Shown here one piece after another: positions 1-7,600 of a DNA stretch of 10,301 nt. Each line of letters starts with the position of its first letter. The first letter of the stretch is position 1. The position numbers and the translations under genes were made by a program. The stretch covers positions 423,400 through 433,700 of the forward strand of contig QEOQ01000561.1 of NCBI GenBank assembly GCA_010279815.1. The letters are read 5' to 3'. The notes beneath the pieces are model-generated. The model was not told the DNA's origin. It worked only from the letters and a program-made list of their open reading frames with translations, and searched no databases. Origin of the DNA: Brachionus plicatilis. Lineage: Eukaryota > Rotifera > Eurotatoria > Ploima > Brachionidae.

Positions 1-1139
1 AATAATACTAATAAATTTTTTATTTTTTACCTTAATAAATATTCAAAAAAAAAAAATTTTTCTTCATACTACTCAACCGCTCAAGTGTATCACTAGTTAC
101 AAAGAAATCAAAAAATCAGAAAGAATGCTCCGCGAAGAAAAAATTAGAAAAATAAATAGTCAAAAATATTTTTTTTCCCTTAATGCAAATTAGTTTGTGA
201 GGGTGGCTCTGATCAGCGAGCTAACTTCATTAAACTGAATCTTTGCAGAGAATTGTCAAAAAAAAAGTGAAAGTAAAATTACAAATTTCTTACGATTGGT
301 CAATTAGAGATTATTTTTAAACATAATTAATTTTTTTTTTAATATGTAATCTATACATCGAATGAAAGGGAAAAAGTCATAAATAAAGAAAGGGAAGAGC
401 TTGTCTCAATGTCCTTCATGAATACCAAAATTGAGATATAGAAATAGAAAAAAGTTGAATGTAATTAACTTTATCCACTTGATTATAATCATTCAAACAA
501 GGTTATAAAATTTAGCACCAATTTACAACAATTAGTAGAAGATGCTAACAATATTTTGATTAAATCTCATTTAATAATGTGAAAAAGGATGCTCAAAAAA
601 TCCAATCATAATTTTTTAAAATTTTTATCCTAATTCTGCCGACTAACTTAGCAGCTCCTCCACTCGTTGACATCACCACAACTTATTCTCTCCTCATCGC
701 TTAAGCGATCTTATAAAATGTTTAACCATTCTATTGTCGCTCATTAAAAACTTCCAGTTGAAGACCCTTTATTCCTTGGGCCAGCAATATCCCTCAGAAA
801 GAAGACTTCGTCAAAACACTTGACAAAAAATTCTTCAAAAATATTTAATTTGATTAAAATAAACTCTCTTTATTAATAAAAAAATCCAGAAAATATTCTT
901 AATTTCTTATTTTATATTTATATCTAAAAAAAATTCTTCATTCAAAAATAAAAAATACATTTTAAAAGAAAGGTTTATTTTTTTATGCTCACTTTCTTTA
1001 ATTTTTGTTCTCTCTAGTCCTTAATGTTAACTTTTTTAATTCTACAACTGGAACACACGTCCTAGTTGCTATTACCGTAATCTTTTATTGATCTAAGCCC
1101 CGGACCCTTTTACATAACCTAAGAGATTTTTTTTTTCAA
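1..1139. other. AT-rich spacer with one more complex island
   Basis: Mostly A/T runs with no convincing gene. The stretch 640-870 is more complex; on the minus strand 744-869 is open for 41 codons (ending CFDEVFFLRDIAGPRNKGSS, TGSF, stop) and on the plus strand a short frame reads LILPTNLAAPPLVDITTTYS. Neither is recognised, and neither has clear splice sites or a start codon that would make it a gene. Confidence 0.4.
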
Positions 1140-1773
1140 TAAATAAATAAAAAATTAATTTAATTAGTGCAAATTTAGAGAGACTGTGTAAAGAAATTAG
1201 CAATAGGTCTAGAATGGACAGTGCTACGGTTTAAATATGTATCTATGTGGCGAGAGAAAGAGAGCGTATGGTTTCAATTTTGAGAAAGGCTGTAAAAGTT
1301 ATGTAAAGTGGCTTTTGAAAGAAAAGAGCCAGCGACATTTGATTTGTATTTAGAAGCGGTCGGCTACAAAGCCTGAATTTATGGCCACTAAATTGGTTCC
1401 GTACAAACTGGCTGCTTTTAATCTCAAGAGAAGTCAATAATTTTTTTATGACTTGGACAATTAACTGTTCTTTTTTGTTTAAAGGCTAAATGAGTTTTGT
1501 TTTATTGCTGTGCACCAATAAACGAAAACGCCTTTTAATGCAGGCAAATATTTACATTTGGTTTTTTTTGTTTCGCATTGTGTTTTAGGTCCTATTTGTC
1601 CGGAATAGCTTGCGAAATTAGAGAGATACAAAATTACCTGTGTGACTATTGACTTAATTGCTTAGTCCTATTTAATCTTGTGTGTTAATAGTTTATCTCA
1701 TTTGGCAAATAAATCGGATCTTTGTACTAGACTTGAAGTCATTCAGCCTATTACCTAAAGCCGTTCATTTGCC
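1140..1773 (+). promoter_or_regulatory. Compositionally complex region upstream of the candidate exon (possible promoter and 5' UTR)
   Basis: From about 1180 the long A/T runs largely stop and the sequence becomes more complex up to the ATG at 1774. It contains a small upstream ORF (1237-1353, 38 codons, MYLCGERKRAYGFNFEKGCK...) and a pyrimidine-rich acceptor-like site TTGTGTTTTAG (1579-1589). No TATA box at a convincing distance could be identified. The region is best described as possible 5' leader or conserved non-coding sequence. Confidence 0.3.
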
Positions 1774-1953
1774 ATGAGAATTTCTAGACCTAGTTTTTTC
1801 TTCTTCTTTTTTTGTTCGTGCTTTGTTTTTCAACTCGCCTCCGTTGACCATGTTGCTCAAACATTTGCTTTTCGCTTGCAGAAATTAGCCACCGAAAATT
1901 GTTTGACAAAATTTGAATTTTTAAAAAAATTCTCAACTATTCGCATCTATCAG
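1774..1953 (+). CDS. Candidate first exon of a secreted or membrane protein
   Basis: ATG in a favourable context (GCCATGA) opens 60 codons ending at donor CAG|GTTGGT in phase 0. Residues 1-6 (MRISRP) are basic, residues 8-22 are strongly hydrophobic (Phe-rich), and cleavage after LAS is plausible, giving a classical signal peptide. The mature part (VDHVAQTFAFRLQKLAT onwards) looks like an amphipathic helix with one Cys and is not recognised. Base composition is more balanced here than in the flanks. The open frame continues 10 codons beyond the donor to a TAA in T-rich sequence, which looks like intron. This is either a real first exon or a chance ORF. Confidence 0.4.
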
Positions 1954-3933
1954 GTTGGTCTGAAAAATTTTTTTATTTTTTAATAAATTATAAATTAAAT
2001 TTTTTTTCTCAATATTAATTTTTTTTCCCCATTAATTAATAAATGGGAAAAATACTTTTAATTAATTATTTAAATAATTAAGTTTTTAAAAAAACAAATT
2101 TTGCCTCAACTTGATATTCAATAGAAAAAAAATTATTTATTATTTTTTAAAAATTTTTATTAAATCAAAAATTTATTTAAAAAAAAAAAAAATAAAAACA
2201 ATTTAACTCATTCTTCTTTGATATTATGATTAAATCGTTGAGCACAAACTAAATTTTTCTACAGGGGAAAATTGATTTGCTGTGTTGTTGATAGTAGATA
2301 GATAACTAAGTGACTTGGCTCACTCTATGTTGGTGTTTATCGAATGCTAAAGAATTAGTGAATGCTAAAAAATTTAAAATATTGTTATCGATAAGACTAA
2401 AAATTTTATAAATTAAAAAATTTCATTTGCTACATTTTAATAAATTTTTGTTTAATTTTTATTTTTTAAAAATTTTTATGTAATTTTTATTTTTTCAAAT
2501 TAATTAATAAATTTAAAGTTGACCAATCTTTGAAAAAAACCGAGGTTTCTTTTTTATTTATTTAGCTCCAACCTGATATTCAAAAGAAAAATATTAGAAA
2601 TATTTATTATTAGATTTTTTAAAATTTTTATCAAACTAGAAATTTAAACTCGAAAATAAGAAAATTAAAACACTTATGAATACCTTCTAGTTTATTCTTC
2701 ATTGTTTTGGTATTATCATTAAAATTTTTTAATTAATAAAAATAAAAATTATTTTCTTATGTTTGAAAATCTTTTTTGATTTTTAAAAATAATTATTATC
2801 ATTATTTTAGATAAGGAAATATCCTAGAAGACTGGAATGGAGTTTGGTCCTTTCTTTGAAAAAAAAATTTTAAAGAATTTTTATAAAGAACCAAATTTCA
2901 TTCAATAATTTTTTTAAAAAATAATAAATAAAAATTTTGCTAATATTGAATATCAAGTACAAAAAAAATGACAAAATATGAAAATAATTCAAATAAAGTG
3001 GAAAAAAATTTAAAATTTTTAATTCTATTTTTTTTTAAAACAAAATTAAAAATCTAAATATATTATAAATTTTTGATCTCTTTAGAATAAAATTATAAAA
3101 ATTCTTCTAATAAAAATATTAATGTTATTGATTAGGCTTTTTAGAATTCAGTACAAATTGAACAAAAATATTTTCGATTTAAAAAATTCTTAAAAATAAA
3201 TGCAGCATACTTTTATTAATCCAAAAAATTTTTTTTAAATTTCTGAAAATACAAAAAATTGAACTTCAATTAAATTTTAATTTGATTATTTATTTTATTT
3301 ATAAATAGATTAAAGCCTTTATTTAATATTTAATTAAAAAACCCTAGAATCCTTCCTAATGAGCATGAGTCGGATTCTTAGTTCAAGTTTGAAATTTGTT
3401 CAGGTTAAAAAAAAATTGGATAAAAATTTAGTTAACATATTTCAGAAAGCAACATATAAATTTAGAAAAATAGATTAAATTTTGATTAAATGTTAGACAA
3501 AATTATCCAAAATAAAATGTTGACGTTTGTTGCATTTATTTTTATGAATTTATCTCTTAAAGTTTAAAATTCTGTAATTCTTGAAATTAAAAATAGTAAA
3601 GTCATTTTTTTAAAGATAATTGAAAATCACTTAAGGTTATTTTTCTAAAATTTTGTAAAATTTCAAAAAAATTAGATTTAAATTTTAAATTCCTTTATCA
3701 ATGATTTTTTATTCTTTTTAGTTAATAAATGAAAGCAATTGATCTCTTAGAAAGACTGGACTATTCTCTCCGATTTAATTAAAAAATATTTTATATTTTT
3801 GTCTTTTACCTTTTTTTTAAATTTCAACCACTTAAAAAGTAAAAAAATTCACAATACTGAAAAAAATTTATTTAGCATTTAAATGTGAAAAAACTATTTA
3901 AATTAAAATTTTATTATTTAACTGCTGTTTTAG
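1954..3933. other. Very AT-rich spacer or intron with diverged repeats
   Basis: No gene was identified. A diverged tandem repeat is visible: about 2101-2240 (CTTGATATTCAATAGAAAA ... TTCTTCTTTGATATTATGATT) resembles about 2568-2725 (CCTGATATTCAAAAGAAAA ... TTCTTCATTGTTTTGGTATTATCATT). A 10-bp direct repeat GAATGCTAAA occurs at 2342 and 2360. A minor ORF of 39 codons starts MSMSRILSSS at 3359. Several TTTTAG acceptor-like sites occur, as expected by chance. Confidence 0.5.
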
Positions 3934-4092
3934 AAAAATGAGATTTTTTTTAAATGGAAAGTTCTCTGTGAAGTTCCGATTGTAAAAAAAAGCCAAGAAC
4001 TTTTTTGTCACCAAATTGGAAAAAAATTCAGAATTTTGAACTACGTCTCACCCCGAAATTTTCACTCATTTTTAAACCCAGTTATTAATTGA
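3934..4092 (+). CDS. Possible second and last exon of the plus-strand gene (52 codons)
   Basis: An acceptor-like CTGCTGTTTTAG ends at 3933. The following phase-0 frame reads KNEIFFKWKVLCEVPIVKKS, then QELFCHQIGKKFRILNYVS and a TGA stop at 4090-4092. This phase matches the donor at 1953. Codon use is unusually mixed for the surrounding spacer, with Cys, Trp, His and Pro present. Joined, the two exons would encode about 112 residues with a signal peptide. No family is recognised and the intron would be 1,980 nt, so exons may be missing between them. Confidence 0.25.
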   Translation, partial: KNEIFFKWKVLCEVPIVKKSQELFCHQIGKKFRILNYVSPRNFHSFLNPVIN

Positions 4093-4124
4093 ATAAATTG
4101 AATAGATTTTTAATCAAAAATAAA
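4092..4124 (+). terminator. Possible poly(A) signals after the plus-strand candidate gene
   Basis: AATAAA at 4092-4097 overlaps the TGA stop by one base, and a second AATAAA lies at 4119-4124. If real, the gene would end about 470 bp from the MED14 stop, tail to tail. Confidence 0.2.
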
Positions 4125-4450
4125 ATAAAATTATTTAGCCAAAATTTATAAAATTTTGTAATCATAATTATATAATTAACATCACAAAATTTAAATTTTT
4201 CTTTTGTCACTCTAGCCTCTATAAATTTCGCTCAAGAAATCTTTTATTTTTGATGAAGTGCCAGACCATAATAAAAAATGTTGTTCAATTGATTTTTAGT
4301 AATAAAAAAGCTTACTAATTTTAATGTGAAAAAGCAATCAAATATACAAACAATAATAGAATAATAAAAAAAAAGCTTTAGAACTTTTTGCGATGAGCAC
4401 AGTTGGAACATGAAATTGGAAAACAAATAAATGCTAACCAAATATATTCA

Positions 4451-4456
4451 TTTATT
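4451..4456 (-). terminator. Alternative poly(A) signal AATAAA for MED14
   Basis: Canonical hexamer on the minus strand about 140 nt after the stop codon; this would give a short 3' UTR within the intergenic space. Confidence 0.3.
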
Positions 4457-4580
4457 CAAATATTTAAATAAAATTGAGAAAATGTCTAAGAAAATATTAT
4501 TTTAAAATTTAAATTTTAAATTTTCAGTTTCTAAAAATGAATTAAATTCAATTTTGATGTCTAAATGATCTATTGTACAT

Positions 4581-4586
4581 TTTAAT
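4581..4586 (-). terminator. Possible poly(A) signal ATTAAA for MED14
   Basis: ATTAAA on the minus strand lies 10 nt after the MED14 stop codon. A canonical AATAAA occurs further down at 4451-4456. In DNA this AT-rich both may occur by chance. Confidence 0.3.
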
Positions 4587-4595
4587 CGAGCCAGT

Positions 4596-4675
4596 TTATC
4601 TTTGCATGTTCAACGAATTCGGTAATTTGTTGACCAGTTCATTTACTATGGACAGTAACGAAAAGTTTGCCGGGT
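4596..4675 (-). CDS. MED14: MED14 terminal exon F (C-terminus)
   Basis: Only 80 nt long and too short for a simple ORF search. After the split Asp codon it reads PANFSLLSIVNELVNKLPNS and LNMQR, then TAA (4596-4598). This matches the end of vertebrate MED14 ('CTIFAAVRDLMANLTLP...') in pattern, length and position. The other two frames stop quickly. The short tail after the LVNKLP helix is typical for the family. Confidence 0.8.
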
Positions 4676-7600
4676 CTAAAATAAAACATTAGCCTCTAGA
4701 TAAAATAATTTTTTTCTTCAAATCTACCTTTTTGTTTAGCTTCATTTACTAAACGATTTATTTCCTTATCATAATCAAAATACATTTGATAATTTGCTTC
4801 ATTTATTGGTTTTAAAACTTCATGGTGAAAACTGTTCGTGTTGGGCTCAAAGCTTATCATCAACAACAGTGATCCTACCGAGTTTCCATCTCGTTGCTGG
4901 TTGAATAAATACAACTAGAGATGGAAAATTTTTTTAAAAAATTACTCACAACCAAAATAGATTATTTACCAGAAAATATAATTTATCTTTTTTTTGAAAT
5001 CCGACCTGGGATGTAAGATAAAATGACTGAAACAAATTTTGTTGCTGATTCGAAAGTTGATAACCACTTGGTATTGTCCATGCAAATTTGATGCGCCAAT
5101 TTTTGAGCATTACGAGATTCTTGGATAGAAAATTATTCAGTATTAACTTGGTAAGCTTCTTGGCGAAAAACGTGCACCAAGTTTCGCGCCAAAAATTTAA
5201 ATCTGATCCTGACAAAATTTTTTGTCTTGGTTTAAAATTTTTGAAAATTTACCATCTCGTAATCTAAGAGTGTGCTAAAATCACGTAGCATTTTGGCATT
5301 ACTAAGCGACACCATATTGAAAAAAGCAACTGCCCATGCAGGTCTAAAAGGTGGCACCACTATTCGTTGGTTGAAATAATTTTGAATTGATTCGACTGAA
5401 ATTTCTGCACTTGTAGGGAAAAATTGGATCGAAAAGGCAGTGTAAATAGATGAAATTTCATTGATTATCTGAAATTCCATCAAATAGGTTTTGTATAAAT
5501 TGCTGTCTTGATTTTTCAGCGAAAACTTTGAAATTGGAAATTTCGTTACAAAATTTTGTTATTTTAATGATAAGAAAAAATTAAAACACTCGAATCGCTT
5601 TTTGAATTTTTCTTAGAGACTGGAAAAAAATAGTTTGGTATTTTATCACAACTAATGACAAAAAACTTTTGAAAAATGTTTGTTTTGGAAATTTTTAATA
5701 ATGGTTATTTTTTTTATAATTTTTGATATTTTTGTTTAAATTCATTTTAAGTTTGTAATAATATTAAAAAATAAATATTTTAATAAAATTACTTCAATTT
5801 TGCTCTATAATCTTTTTAGTTTTTTTCAATTTATTAATTTAATTTTTTTTAAATATTTCAATATCTAATTAAATTAAACTAAATTAATTTTTATTCCAGT
5901 ATTGAACTTAAAGAAGGCCATCTGGTCAAATCTTTTTAAAAATTAATTAAAATTATTTGTTATTTTATTAATAAATGACAGTTTTTAATTAAAAATATTA
6001 AATTAAATTATTACTTTGATTAAAAACCGAATGCTTTAAACAAAAAAAAAATTAAAAGTAGATTTTGAAAATTGTCTAGTTATTATTTCTAAAATTTAAC
6101 TTAAGTACAAAACTAAAAATAAAAGTTGATCATATATATTTGAAAAAATATAATCTTTTTGAGATAAAAAACTTTCAAAAGTAAGGGTTGATGAAATAGG
6201 AAACAAACATAATGTTCGGAATCTAATTATATGTAATTTTTTTTAGGAAATAGAAACAATGTTCGTTTTGGAAAAAAAATAAAAATGTAGTTCAATACTC
6301 TGCTGAGTTTGGATACTTTCCGAAGAAGTATGGTCCCAAGTTAACGTTGTAAAGTGAAACAAAGTATCCGATGCTTGGAAACAGTGGTGTCAATTTTTAC
6401 CAGCACACATGTAGTGAAAATTTTTGCCTTTTATAAATGGTCTAGCTTTTCGTTAGTAGATAAATATTTTTTGATTTTTAATTTTATTTTTTAATTATCT
6501 ATTGAAAAATTAATTATTTTAGTTAGTATTATTATAAGGAATTAATTATCTTCCATAAAAAAAACTTTTATCTAATATCATGGAAAAAATTTTCCTTAAA
6601 AAATATTTATCTACTGACAAAAAAGCATACTATTTTTAATTTATTTGATTAGCTTAAAATTTGAAATTTTTATCAAAAAGTCAATCTAATTCGTTTTTTT
6701 TTTTCAAAATCGATTTATCTTTTCTCAGGTAAAAAAAAAAAACTTGATTTTAATTATTTAAAATATTTAACATTAGAAGTGCCGATTTTTTTGCTACTTA
6801 GTAGAACCAGAAATGTCATTTTGACGTCTTGTTTATTATTTCAAATTTTATTGAAAAGATAGATTTTAAATTTATAAATTACATCCAAAAATAGATGAAA
6901 AATTATTTATTGATTGTCTGTTTGGCAATTTTTACATTTTAAAGATTTTTCATATAAACACACACCACATGTAATTTTTTCGCATTTATCACCATAAGCA
7001 CAAGAATTACTATTTGTATTTGCATTTAAAATTCAAATTTAGAAGTTTTTAATGCAAATTTTAATAGAGCAAAAATATTATCAAACCATAAAAATAGTAA
7101 ATTATACCACTAATTTAATAACTCAACCTCGAATTAAATTTTCAATCACACGTTCAGTTCTTAGCCACTAATCTAGCTATAATACCAATAATTTCTATTT
7201 TAAACCATATTTTGACTGCTATAACCATATATTTAATAAAATAATATATAAATAACAAAATAAAAATACTATTGCTTACATTTATTCAAACAAAAACACA
7301 TTTTTTTTATCTTATATCATTATAATCAATATTTAATCCTCTAAAATAATAAATTAGCGGTATAATTTACTGTTTATGTAGTTATAGTTTATCATGGTCC
7401 ATTTTAATATTTTAAGAAAATAAAAATTTAATTTTGTTTAAATAAGTGAAAACGCTTCTTGATATAAGAGTTGAAATCCATACAAAGAAACAAAATTAAA
7501 TTTTTATTTTCTTAAAATATTAAAATTTGCATTTAAAAATTTCTAAATTTCAATTTTTAATGCAAATACAAATAGAAATTCTTTAAATATGATGATGATA

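Larger units (their letters stand above)
4093..4595. other. Convergent intergenic region / 3' UTR space
   Basis: AT-rich spacer between the candidate plus-strand gene and the MED14 stop. A 65-codon minus-strand frame at 4244-4441 is hydrophobic and A/T-driven; it lacks any recognisable motif and lies downstream of the MED14 stop, so it is not called. Confidence 0.5.

Noticed and set aside
190..250. A tRNA-like or splice-leader-like stretch with mixed composition
   Set aside because: No cloverleaf, no T-loop consensus and no Sm-site arrangement could be built.
1243..1437. A 64-codon minus-strand frame
   Set aside because: No recognisable domain or splice context; it overlaps the putative leader of the plus-strand candidate gene.
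1774..1953. Similarity of the candidate signal-peptide exon to the N-terminus of calcium channel alpha-2/delta subunits
   Set aside because: Only a loose helical pattern (L-x-x-L-A) is shared; too short and too weak, and no VWA-domain exons were seen downstream.
2800..2875. A possible plus-strand exon after ATTATTTTAG (IRKYPRRLEWSLVLSLKKKF)
   Set aside because: Open for only about 20 codons, with no clear donor and no family; could be chance in AT-rich DNA.
4244..4441. A 65-codon minus-strand hydrophobic frame
   Set aside because: A/T-driven composition, no motif, and it lies downstream of the MED14 stop codon.
2822..5636. Recurring CTTAGA(A)AGACTGGA-like words at about 2822, 3746 and 5610
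   Set aside because: Only about 12-15 bases are shared and the flanks do not align; not enough to call a repeat family.
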